64,000 nucleotides of DNA. It comes from Aureitalea sp. L0-47. GTDB taxonomy: Bacteria; Bacteroidota; Bacteroidia; Flavobacteriales; Flavobacteriaceae. Made by a program: the position numbers and the translations under genes. The first letter of the stretch is position 1; each line of letters begins with the position of its first letter. Positions 37,794-47,418 of this stretch are shown here, piece by piece. The notes under the pieces were generated by a model that was not told the origin of the DNA, searched no databases, and saw only the letters and a program-made list of their open reading frames with translations. The DNA lies in contig NZ_JAFMTQ010000005.1 in assembly GCF_026126405.1 (NCBI RefSeq), forward strand, positions 104,023 through 168,022. Reading direction: 5' to 3'.

Positions 37794-39197
37794 ATGAATG
37801 CGCATATGAAACAGACTATTCGAATGCTAGCCGTGGCGCTCATTGCAGGCGCCGTGACGCTTGGAGGTTATAAATTACTCGAAGAAAAGAACGAACCGAT
37901 GGTGGTGACCACTTCGGAAAGCCCCAGGTTCATACCTACCTCCTATGCTTCAAATTTAACTGAAACGAATATCGATTTTGTGGAGGCAGCAGAGAAAACC
38001 GTTCACGCCGTGGTTCACGTAAAAAATACAATGATCAGCCGCAAGCCAACCAACCTTATGGAATACTACTTCGGTGGTGGCCAGCCCAGGGCCGTTGAAG
38101 GTGCGGGTAGTGGGGTGATCATTACGCCTGATGGATATATTGTTACCAACAACCATGTGATCGCCAATGCTACGCAACTTGAGGTTACCCTGAATAATAA
38201 TAAGACGTACGATGCCGAACTGATCGGAACCGATGCAAGAACAGACATCGCCCTTATTAAAATTGACACGGATGAGAAATTGCCTTTCGTGCCTTTTGGT
38301 GATTCCAATGAACTGCGAATTGGTGAATGGGTATTGGCAGTTGGAAATCCCTTTAACCTTACCTCAACAGTAACGGCAGGAATTGTAAGTGCCAAGGCTC
38401 GTGACCTGAATGAATTCGACGCTAATCCACAGTCGTTCATCCAAACCGATGCTGCGGTAAATCGAGGAAACAGCGGCGGAGCTTTAGTAAACATACGTGG
38501 AGAACTGGTAGGTATCAATACCGCCATTACTTCTGAAACGGGTTCCTATGTGGGCTACTCTTTTGCGGTTCCCTCAAATAATGCCCGTAAGATCATTGAG
38601 GACATAATGGAATACGGAGACGTGCAACGGGGTATTCTCGGAATTCAGGGTCGCAACCTAAATTCAAACGTAGCCGAACAACTAGGTATAGAGGAAACCG
38701 AAGGAGTGATCGTTGGCGGTGTTGAAAGCGGCAGCGGCGCGGACAAAAGCGGCATACTGGAAGGTGATATCATTAAAGGCCTGGATGGTTATAAAGTAGG
38801 TAAGTTTTCGGATCTAACCGGTTATCTGGGATCCAAACGGCCGGACGATGTAGTGGATGTGACCGTGATACGGAATGGAAGACAAAAAGTTATTCCTGTT
38901 ACCCTCGTCAAACTGGAAACCTACGAGCTGGAGCAAATCGGACTGGAACTTCGAAATGCTAATCGTGAAGACCTTAAAAATTTTGGCGTGAACGGCGGAG
39001 TGAAAGTAAGTAGGGCGCTAACACGAGACATGCAAAAATACGATCTGGGAGGCATACTTATCACTAAGATAAACGATGAACCCGTGAACAATATCGACGA
39101 TGTGAAAAGCATTATGCGCCGGGTTGATAGCAACGATGACATTAAATTAACCTTCATCGACAGGGATGGAGACCAAAACACGTTCATCTTCAGGTAA
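37794..39197 (+). CDS. Periplasmic serine protease of the HtrA/DegP family
   Basis: A 467-residue DegP-type chaperone-protease, active on misfolded envelope proteins. The N-terminus is an uncleaved anchor or signal peptide (residues 6-27). The catalytic triad is His121 (NNHVIANA), Asp151 (TDIALIK) and Ser227 (GNSGGAL). Two PDZ domains follow (about 280-370 and 385-465). A second ATG four codons later (37806) could also be used. It is transcribed alone with a strong terminator and faces dapF across a 116-bp divergent region. Confidence 0.95.
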   Translation: MNAHMKQTIRMLAVALIAGAVTLGGYKLLEEKNEPMVVTTSESPRFIPTSYASNLTETNIDFVEAAEKTVHAVVHVKNTMISRKPTNLMEYYFGGGQPRAVEGAGSGVIITPDGYIVTNNHVIANATQLEVTLNNNKTYDAELIGTDARTDIALIKIDTDEKLPFVPFGDSNELRIGEWVLAVGNPFNLTSTVTAGIVSAKARDLNEFDANPQSFIQTDAAVNRGNSGGALVNIRGELVGINTAITSETGSYVGYSFAVPSNNARKIIEDIMEYGDVQRGILGIQGRNLNSNVAEQLGIEETEGVIVGGVESGSGADKSGILEGDIIKGLDGYKVGKFSDLTGYLGSKRPDDVVDVTVIRNGRQKVIPVTLVKLETYELEQIGLELRNANREDLKNFGVNGGVKVSRALTRDMQKYDLGGILITKINDEPVNNIDDVKSIMRRVDSNDDIKLTFIDRDGDQNTFIFR

Positions 39198-39219
39198 CTT
39201 ATAAATTCTAAAGAAAGAC

Positions 39220-39256
39220 ACCCCTTCGAAAATGATATTTCGAAGGGGTATTTATT
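39220..39256 (+). terminator. Intrinsic terminator of the DegP-like protease gene
   Basis: A perfect 12-bp stem (39220-39231 with 39238-39249) has a 6-nt loop, followed by ATTTATT. Confidence 0.88.
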
Positions 39257-39269
39257 TTTACAAATATCC

Positions 39270-39300
39270 TTTACGAAAACGTTTGAATTCTATACTTTTG
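39270..39300 (+). promoter_or_regulatory. Promoter of the GAPDH gene
   Basis: TTTA (39270-39273), 19 nt, and a perfect -7 box TACTTTTG (39293-39300). The start codon is 31 nt downstream. Confidence 0.6.
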
Positions 39301-39331
39301 CAGCGAATTTCAACCCCCTAAAAAAGCACTC

Positions 39332-40780
39332 ATGAGTTTCGACGAAGTTTATGAAAAAGAACTCTCCTTCCAAACCGACCGCCGTAAGGCCACGGTAGAA
39401 TTTATTAAGATCGTCAGCGACCTTTGGTACGACCGCTCCATAGAGTTGGTTCTCTTCAGAAATCAGCTTATAGACCGCAACGTGAGCGAGATCCTAAATC
39501 TGCATGAATATGCAGGTGAATTCGTTCAAAAACCAATTTCCATCTTTGATTCTGTAGAGATCGCACAAGCCATTCGCACCATTGATCTTCCTCCTGCCAA
39601 GCTCGACATCGGTAAACTCACTTACGAGTACCACATGGAGGACAACCAATTCCAGGATGCCATGAACTTTGTGAGCAAGAAACTCAAGGGAGCTAAGAAA
39701 TCGGAGAGTATTGTGCCTAAGGATGTGATCCTTTATGGTTTTGGTCGGATAGGCCGGTTGCTTGCCCGTGAATTGATGACTCGCACTGGGCAAGGGAGCC
39801 AAATGCGTCTTAGGGCCATTGTGACCCGTGGAAATATAGACCAGTCCATACTGGAGAAGAGAGCCTCTCTCCTCCAGCACGATTCGGTACACGGTGAATT
39901 TCCCGGCACGGTTCAGGCTGACCTGGAAAACAGCGCACTCATCATCAACGGAACCACCGTACACATGATCAGCGCAAATGCACCCGAGGATATCGATTAT
40001 ACTCCCTACGGAATTGAGGACGCCCTGGTGATCGACAATACAGGGGCTTTCAGAGATAAAGAAGCGCTTGGAAGACATCTCAAATCAAAAGGGGTTTCAA
40101 AAGTATTGCTTACCGCTCCCGGAAAAGGAGTGCCTAACATCGTTCATGGAGTAAATCACCGCGATTACGATCCGAGCAGTGTGGATATATTCTCGGCTGC
40201 TTCCTGTACAACTAACGCTATCACTCCTGTGCTTAAAGCTATCGAAGATTCGTTTGGGGTAGTACAAGGCCACTTGGAAACTATTCACGCCTATACCAAC
40301 GACCAGAACCTGGTTGATAATATGCACAAGAAATATCGTCGAGGGCGTGCGGCTGCACTCAACATGGTGATCACAGAAACAGGTGCCGGAAGTGCTGTTT
40401 CAAAGGCGTTACCATCATTCGAAGGCAAACTCACTTCCAATGCCATCCGTGTACCCGTTCCTAATGGTTCATTAGCTATTCTTAAACTGGAACTGGAAAA
40501 CCAGACCTCCAAAGATGCGCTGAACACCATCATGAAGAAGTACGCACTGGAAGGCGATCTCGTCGAGCAGATCAAGTATTCACTCAACAATGAATTAGTT
40601 TCATCGGATATTGTTGGCTCTTCGGCGCCTGCCATTTTCGACAGCAACGCTACTATTGTTGCCAAAGACGGGAAGAATGTTGTTCTATATGTATGGTATG
40701 ATAACGAATACGGGTACAGTCACCAGGTAATCCGCCTGGCAAAATACATTTCGAAAGTTAGGAGATATACATATTATTAG
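39332..40780 (+). CDS. Long-form glyceraldehyde-3-phosphate dehydrogenase
   Basis: A 482-residue GAPDH, about 150 residues longer than classical enzymes. The first 130 residues are a helical extension without known motif, and the NAD(P)-binding YGFGRIGR begins at 135. The catalytic Cys is residue 292 in SAASCTTNAITP, and the late WYDNEYGYSHQV is typical. Bacteroidota often carry this long form together with a normal one. Cofactor preference and direction (glycolysis or gluconeogenesis) cannot be read off. The gene has its own promoter and ends 3 bp from a convergent oxidoreductase gene. Confidence 0.95.
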   Translation: MSFDEVYEKELSFQTDRRKATVEFIKIVSDLWYDRSIELVLFRNQLIDRNVSEILNLHEYAGEFVQKPISIFDSVEIAQAIRTIDLPPAKLDIGKLTYEYHMEDNQFQDAMNFVSKKLKGAKKSESIVPKDVILYGFGRIGRLLARELMTRTGQGSQMRLRAIVTRGNIDQSILEKRASLLQHDSVHGEFPGTVQADLENSALIINGTTVHMISANAPEDIDYTPYGIEDALVIDNTGAFRDKEALGRHLKSKGVSKVLLTAPGKGVPNIVHGVNHRDYDPSSVDIFSAASCTTNAITPVLKAIEDSFGVVQGHLETIHAYTNDQNLVDNMHKKYRRGRAAALNMVITETGAGSAVSKALPSFEGKLTSNAIRVPVPNGSLAILKLELENQTSKDALNTIMKKYALEGDLVEQIKYSLNNELVSSDIVGSSAPAIFDSNATIVAKDGKNVVLYVWYDNEYGYSHQVIRLAKYISKVRRYTYY

Positions 40781-40783
40781 GAC

Positions 40784-42196
40784 CTAAAGCTCCCAGCCGC
40801 TTCGATAGGCACGCTTAACCCAACTGTTAGCGTGTTCGTAATTGGATACTTTCATCGCGTCGCCATCCCAAAGAATGGTTCGACGACCCGGGTATTCGTA
40901 AGGTGCCCAGTCGCCGGGTTTCTTGCCTTCTTTTAGTTTTTTGTACTGAAATGCTTTGATAGCAAGGTTACCCATGAGTACCGCTTCGGTTAGCGGACCT
41001 CCGTAACTGAAGGGTGATGAAGTTTCCGTTCCGTTCAGGCAGGCATTCACCCATTCCCCGGCATGATCGGTTTCAACTCGTTTTATTGTTGGATCAGGCG
41101 GTGTGAAGTCCAGCATACGTTCCGAAGGCAATAATCTTGGGTTCCCGGAGTAGGTATCAGTGATCATGATGCCTTCGCTTCCATGGAAGATACTTCCTCC
41201 CCCGCTACCACCGGGCTCCTCCCCTTCTCCTAATTCGGAAGGAAGATCAGGCATGATGCCGCCGTCGTACCAGTTTAGTGAAACATCACCATGTGTTTCA
41301 GAATTGAACTTTAATCGCACAATTGATGATGGCGGACAAGCCTCAGAATAATCCGCTTCCACAAAATCCCCGGACCAAACCGTTGTACAGCTGGCTTCTG
41401 CTTCGTACGGAAATTGTAATCCAAGTGTTTTGAATGGCGTTTCCATAATATGGCAACCCATATCTCCCATAGCTCCTGTTCCAAAATCCCACCAACCGCG
41501 CCATTTGAATGGCAAATAGCCGGAGTGATAATCTCTCATGGCGGCAGGCCCCAGCCATAGATCCCAGGCTAAGGTTTCCGGAATGGGTTCACCATTGGTG
41601 ATCTTTCGAAAGCCTTGTGGCCAGACGGGCCTGTTTGTCCAGCAGTCCACTCGATGTACTTTTCCGATAACACCGGCATTGATCCATTCCTGGGCTAGTC
41701 GGATACCCTCGCCCGAGGCTCCCTGGTTTCCCATCTGGGTCTTGATACCCATATCCCTGGCAGTACTCGCCATAAGGCGCGCCTCATAGATATTATGCGT
41801 GAGGGGTTTTTCCACATAGGCATGTTTCTTCTCCCTCATGAATGGAAGTGCTATCACGGCATGTGTATGATCAGGCGTCGCAACCATCACAGCATCTATC
41901 TCATTGAGATGGTTATCGTATACTTTTCTGAAGTCGGCATACTGCTTTGCTTTAGGATGATTGGCAAAGGTATTCGCCGCTCGTTTAGCATCTACGTCAC
42001 AGAGTGCGATGAACTTCACTTTCCCACTATTGAACAATTCGTTCACTACACCAGCTCCCCGGCCGCCAACACCTATACCAGCGACGTACAATGTATCACT
42101 TGGTGGTATGTGCGCCCCACCTAAAACAAAGCTGGGAACGATAGTAAAAGCCGCACTGGCTGCGGCAGTCTTTTTCAGGAAAGATCTGCGTTTCAT
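40784..42196 (-). CDS. Gfo/Idh/MocA family oxidoreductase, Tat-exported
   Basis: A 470-residue protein with a twin-arginine signal (KRRSFLKKTAAASAAF). The NAD(P)-binding domain begins with VAGIGVGGRGAG (about residues 38-49) and contains EKPLTHN near residue 132, whose Lys is the usual catalytic-site residue. The C-terminal domain is of the type seen in periplasmic sugar oxidoreductases and GH109-like enzymes. The substrate is unknown. A -7-like box TATCTTTA is at 42224-42231, 27 nt before the start. Confidence 0.9.
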   Translation of the reverse strand: MKRRSFLKKTAAASAAFTIVPSFVLGGAHIPPSDTLYVAGIGVGGRGAGVVNELFNSGKVKFIALCDVDAKRAANTFANHPKAKQYADFRKVYDNHLNEIDAVMVATPDHTHAVIALPFMREKKHAYVEKPLTHNIYEARLMASTARDMGIKTQMGNQGASGEGIRLAQEWINAGVIGKVHRVDCWTNRPVWPQGFRKITNGEPIPETLAWDLWLGPAAMRDYHSGYLPFKWRGWWDFGTGAMGDMGCHIMETPFKTLGLQFPYEAEASCTTVWSGDFVEADYSEACPPSSIVRLKFNSETHGDVSLNWYDGGIMPDLPSELGEGEEPGGSGGGSIFHGSEGIMITDTYSGNPRLLPSERMLDFTPPDPTIKRVETDHAGEWVNACLNGTETSSPFSYGGPLTEAVLMGNLAIKAFQYKKLKEGKKPGDWAPYEYPGRRTILWDGDAMKVSNYEHANSWVKRAYRSGWEL

Positions 42197-42302
42197 AGTT
42201 GGATAGTTTGAAGAAAGTTGCCTAAAGATAAGAAAAGAATTTTCACGTTGTATAGTATGCGAGTAAGCAGGAATTCTTTAACTTCCTTGCTTAAAAGACC
42301 AC

Positions 42303-42743
42303 ATGAAGCTATTAAGAGCAACCCTTGATGACCTGGAAACCATAGTGCCACTGTTCGATGGATATCGTGTGTTTTACAAACAGGAATCCAACCTGGATGT
42401 CGCAAGGAAATTTGTTCGGGAGCGTCTTGTAAAGAAGGACTCGGTGATCTTTTTAGTGGTTTCAGAAGATGGAGAAGGTATGGGTTTTACACAATTGTAT
42501 CCTAGTTTTTCTTCTGTTTCCATGCAACGAGTATTTATTCTGAACGACCTTTTTGTTTCTAATGCTTTCAGGGGTCGTGGAATTGGAGAAGCCCTATTGG
42601 AACACGCCCAGGTATTTGCCAGAAATGAAGGAAGCAGGGGTTTGACATTGGAGACAGCGGTGGATAATCCGGCGCAACGATTGTATGAGCGACTGGGATG
42701 GAAGAAGGACGACGCCGTATTTCATTATACCTGGGAGATATAA
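42303..42743 (+). CDS. GNAT family N-acetyltransferase
   Basis: A 146-residue GNAT protein with the acetyl-CoA motif FRGRGIGEALLEHAQ (about residues 92-106) and the C-terminal YERLGWKKDD. The N-terminal RATLDDLETIVPLFDGYRVFY is typical of a large group of small acetyltransferases with unknown substrates. It is followed 42 bp later by the TPR gene. Confidence 0.88.
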   Translation: MKLLRATLDDLETIVPLFDGYRVFYKQESNLDVARKFVRERLVKKDSVIFLVVSEDGEGMGFTQLYPSFSSVSMQRVFILNDLFVSNAFRGRGIGEALLEHAQVFARNEGSRGLTLETAVDNPAQRLYERLGWKKDDAVFHYTWEI

Positions 42744-42785
42744 TTCGAAGTATTTGCTTTATTTTTACATTCTAAACCGAATCGA

Positions 42786-43280
42786 ATGGACCATCTTACC
42801 AAACTAGAAGAATTGCTCGACCAGGCCAATACTGACATTAAAAATGGTAAATACGACGAAGCCACGAATAAGCTGGAAAAGATCATTGATATGGATCCCA
42901 ATTTCGGGAAGGCGTACAATCATCTTGGGTATTTGTATGAAGTGAAGTTCAAGGAGTATGAGAAAGGTGAAACACTCTATAAATTGTGCCTGGAAAAGAC
43001 GCCTATGTACCCAGCGGTATACTACAATTATGCTATTCTGCTTTCTACCTTGGGAAAATGGGACGACCTGAAGGCTTTACTTGACAAGGCGATCAATATT
43101 CCGGGTATTACAAAATCCACTATGTGGAATGAATACGCTATCATGTATGAGCAGCAGGGAAAATTGGACGAAGCTATTGAACACTACAGAAAAGCAGCTT
43201 TAAGCACCCTTGACAAATCTGTACTGGAAAGAGCAAAGGGATCGATAGATCGCTGTAAGATGAAAAAAGACCTTATCTAA
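42786..43280 (+). CDS. Tetratricopeptide repeat protein
   Basis: A 164-residue soluble protein made of about three TPR units, for example [20 protein letters not shown] and [19 protein letters not shown]. There is no signal peptide. Its stop overlaps the trmD start (TAATG), so the two are translationally coupled. TPR proteins serve as docking scaffolds; the partner is unknown. A -7-like box TATTTTTA lies at 42760-42767. Confidence 0.85.
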   Translation: MDHLTKLEELLDQANTDIKNGKYDEATNKLEKIIDMDPNFGKAYNHLGYLYEVKFKEYEKGETLYKLCLEKTPMYPAVYYNYAILLSTLGKWDDLKALLDKAINIPGITKSTMWNEYAIMYEQQGKLDEAIEHYRKAALSTLDKSVLERAKGSIDRCKMKKDLI

Positions 43281-43957
43281 TGCGAATTGATATCATCACG
43301 GTATTACCGGAACTGCTTCGGAGTCCGTTTGAAGCATCCATCTTGAAACGAGCCATAGACAAAGGGCTCGTTTCCGTATACACTCATAACTTGAGAGATT
43401 ACACGAGCAACTCCTATAAACAGGTAGACGATTACCAGTTTGGTGGTGGTGCCGGTATGGTGCTGATGATTGAGCCTATTGATAAATGCATTAGTAAGCT
43501 GAAGGAAGAGCGGGATTATGACGAAGTGATCTACATGACCCCTGATGGTGACACCTTTAGCCAGGGAATGGCTAACGAGCTTTCACTAAAAAAAAATATT
43601 ATTATTCTCTGCGGGCATTATAAAGGTGTGGATCAGCGAGTGAGGGATCACTTTATCACACGTGAGATCTCGGTAGGAGATTTTGTGCTGAGTGGGGGTG
43701 AATTAGCCGCAGCGGTTTTATGTGATGCGGTGATTCGTCTAATTCCCGGCGTACTGGGCAATGAAACCAGTGCATTAACAGATTCCTTTCAGGACGATCT
43801 GCTGGCACCGCCTATTTACACTCGTCCTGCCAACTACAAGGGCTGGAAGGTTCCCGATATTTTGACAAGTGGACATACGGCCAATATTGAAAAGTGGCGA
43901 GAGGAAGAGGCGCTGAAAAACACAGAAAACAAACGCCCTGACCTACTGGATGACTAG
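43280..43957 (+). CDS. trmD: tRNA (guanine-N1)-methyltransferase
   Basis: TrmD methylates G37 of tRNAs and keeps the reading frame. It has 225 residues and the SPOUT trefoil-knot fold. Diagnostic motifs are the N-terminal [35 protein letters not shown] and [15 protein letters not shown] (the SAM-binding knot). The C-terminal helical domain includes [11 protein letters not shown]. rplS follows after 252 bp, as in many bacteria where trmD and rplS are linked. Confidence 0.97.
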   Translation: MRIDIITVLPELLRSPFEASILKRAIDKGLVSVYTHNLRDYTSNSYKQVDDYQFGGGAGMVLMIEPIDKCISKLKEERDYDEVIYMTPDGDTFSQGMANELSLKKNIIILCGHYKGVDQRVRDHFITREISVGDFVLSGGELAAAVLCDAVIRLIPGVLGNETSALTDSFQDDLLAPPIYTRPANYKGWKVPDILTSGHTANIEKWREEEALKNTENKRPDLLDD

Positions 43958-44075
43958 CTCCCTGCGTTAGGGATTGAAGCTGGCTACCCCGCCGTCGCAC
44001 GCTATGGCGGGCAGGCGTGTAGCGCGGAAAGCCCGCCCCTGAAGTGAAACGGCGTTTCTACTTCAGGGGAACGCC
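43958..44075 (+). other. GC-rich structured element between trmD and rplS
   Basis: This stretch is much richer in G+C than the rest of the window. It contains a TCCCT/AGGGA hairpin (about 43959-43973), a CCCGCC/GGCGGG hairpin (43988-44011 region), and a very stable stem: 10 bp CCCCTGAAGT/ACTTCAGGGG (44036-44045 with 44060-44069) extended by GAAAC/GTTTC around a GGC loop. It begins directly at the trmD stop. There is no T-run, so it is not a simple terminator. From memory, the CTGCGTTAGGGATTG part resembles an intergenic element widespread in Bacteroidota; I cannot verify this here. Confidence 0.6.
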
Positions 44076-44130
44076 CAAAATACAGAAGTAAATATTTTTC
44101 TAAAAATGAGGACGCAAATGCAGAAAAATG

Positions 44131-44138
44131 TATATTTG
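44131..44138 (+). promoter_or_regulatory. -7 box TATATTTG of rplS
   Basis: Perfect TAnnTTTG, 71 nt before the rplS start. No matching -33 element is visible at the expected place. The resulting 65-nt leader could hold an autoregulatory structure. Confidence 0.5.
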
Positions 44139-44209
44139 CAGCCGATTTGCTTCAACCTCTGGCGAGAATCGTGAATGTTGTTTCGAACAAAACCATTAAA
44201 AGGTAAGTA

Positions 44210-44560
44210 ATGGAAAGCTTAGTAAAATTTGTTCAGGACGAATTTGTAACTAAAAAAGAATTCCCGAAGTTCGGTGCGGGAGATAGTATCACCGTTTACT
44301 ACGAGATCCGCGAGGGAAGTAAAACAAGGACTCAGTTCTTCAAAGGAACAGTGATCCAGGTTAAAGGAACCGGAACTTCGCAAACTTTCACCATTAGAAA
44401 GATGTCCGGAACCGTTGGAGTTGAAAGAATATTCCCACTTAACCTTCCGGCCCTTCAAAAAATTGAAGTGAACAAAACAGGAAGCGTACGAAGAAAACGT
44501 ATTTACTACTTCAGAGGATTGACCGGTAAGAAGGCAAGAATCCGAGAAAAGAGAAGCTAA
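44210..44560 (+). CDS. rplS: 50S ribosomal protein L19
   Basis: L19 sits at the 30S-50S interface. The 116-residue protein has the family core FGAGDSITVYYEIREG, RTQFFKGTVIQ, the signature GVERIFPLNLPALQKIEV and the basic RRKRIYYFRGLTGKKARIREKRS tail. It has its own promoter region and terminator, downstream of trmD and the structured element. Confidence 0.98.
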   Translation: MESLVKFVQDEFVTKKEFPKFGAGDSITVYYEIREGSKTRTQFFKGTVIQVKGTGTSQTFTIRKMSGTVGVERIFPLNLPALQKIEVNKTGSVRRKRIYYFRGLTGKKARIREKRS

Positions 44561-44586
44561 ACATCGCTTCAAATACAAGAAAATAC

Positions 44587-44610
44587 AAGGCCTCCCAAGT
44601 GGAGGCCTTT
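44587..44610 (+). terminator. Intrinsic terminator of rplS
   Basis: A perfect 9-bp stem, AAGGCCTCC (44587-44595) and GGAGGCCTT (44601-44609), has a CAAGT loop and a short T-run. Confidence 0.8.
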
Positions 44611-44672
44611 GTTATGAACAAATGTTAATAACCCTCGTGAATACATTGTGAATATAAAGCAGTGTATTTTTC

Positions 44673-44702
44673 TTGCATTTTAAATTATCTATTTTACATT
44701 TG
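44673..44702 (+). promoter_or_regulatory. Consensus promoter upstream of the candidate noncoding RNA
   Basis: TTG (44673-44675), exactly 19 nt, and a perfect TACATTTG (44695-44702). This is among the best promoter matches in the window. It lies after the rplS terminator and is not followed by a usable ORF on the + strand. Confidence 0.65.
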
Positions 44703-44705
44703 AAA

Positions 44706-45010
44706 TATCAATGTGATGCAAATCGCATGATAAACATAAAGTAACGTTCTTTATTTCTTTTGTTGAATTGCCTGAGACTCTGACGACCGCAAGGTACGTT
44801 AGGTCGAGATTCAGTGAAAGTTAGGGTATTGTTTTCGGAGACCGGAAGAACTCGTTTCGGAAAGTCGTTGAGGAAAACAGTCTCGTTGAAACAGGTCACA
44901 ACTGCGAGGGTATAATAAACTCGTCCTGATTCGTCTTCGGCGGATAGTTGGTAACGGCAGGTTTCACAAGAAGCCATATCAAAGTAGCAATACGGTGATA
45001 TGGCTTTTCT
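44706..45010 (+). ncRNA. Candidate noncoding RNA transcription unit of about 300 nt
   Basis: The region between rplS and icd is bounded by a consensus promoter (44673-44702) and an intrinsic terminator (44971-45010). No + strand frame gives a protein longer than about 33 codons. A local hairpin pairs 44772-44775, 44778-44780 and 44784-44788 with 44802-44814. GTGAAA (44814-44819) can pair with TTTCAC (44962-44967), closing the middle of the transcript. It lacks the conserved motifs I know for RNase P RNA, tmRNA, SRP RNA and 6S RNA. On the opposite strand an 89-codon frame (44977 to 44708) starts inside the terminator hairpin, so I prefer the RNA reading, but that frame could be real. Confidence 0.5.
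44971..45010 (+). terminator. Intrinsic terminator of the candidate noncoding RNA
   Basis: A perfect 11-bp stem, AAGCCATATCA (44971-44981) and TGATATGGCTT (44996-45006), has a 14-nt loop, followed by TTTTCTTGTTT. The T-run exists only on the + strand. No protein gene precedes it on that strand after the rplS terminator. Confidence 0.75.
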
Positions 45011-45050
45011 TGTTTATAGCGTTTTCCCATTCTTTTCTCACCCCTTTCCC

Positions 45051-47348
<2,298 letters not shown>

Positions 47349-47375
47349 TTTAACAAAACACTTAGGGGTAACCCT

Positions 47376-47405
47376 TTTGGATTTCAAGTTGAATGGCTAT
47401 TTTTA
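47376..47405 (+). promoter_or_regulatory. Promoter of the TonB-dependent receptor gene
   Basis: TTTG (47376-47379), 18 nt, and TATTTTTA (47398-47405), one mismatch to the -7 consensus. The TTG start at 47419 is 13 nt downstream, giving a very short leader. Confidence 0.5.
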
Positions 47406-47418
47406 GCAAAAATTCGAA

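Noticed and set aside
44708..44977. 89-codon frame on the - strand between rplS and icd
   Set aside because: It has a plausible amino acid mix, but its start lies inside the + strand terminator hairpin, it has no good promoter or terminator of its own, and it is antisense to a unit with clear + strand signals. Kept as the rival explanation for the candidate RNA.
47364..47378. Weak AGGG/CCCT hairpin with TTTT after icd
   Set aside because: Only a 4-bp stem; it overlaps the -33 element of the TonB receptor promoter, so I do not call a terminator.
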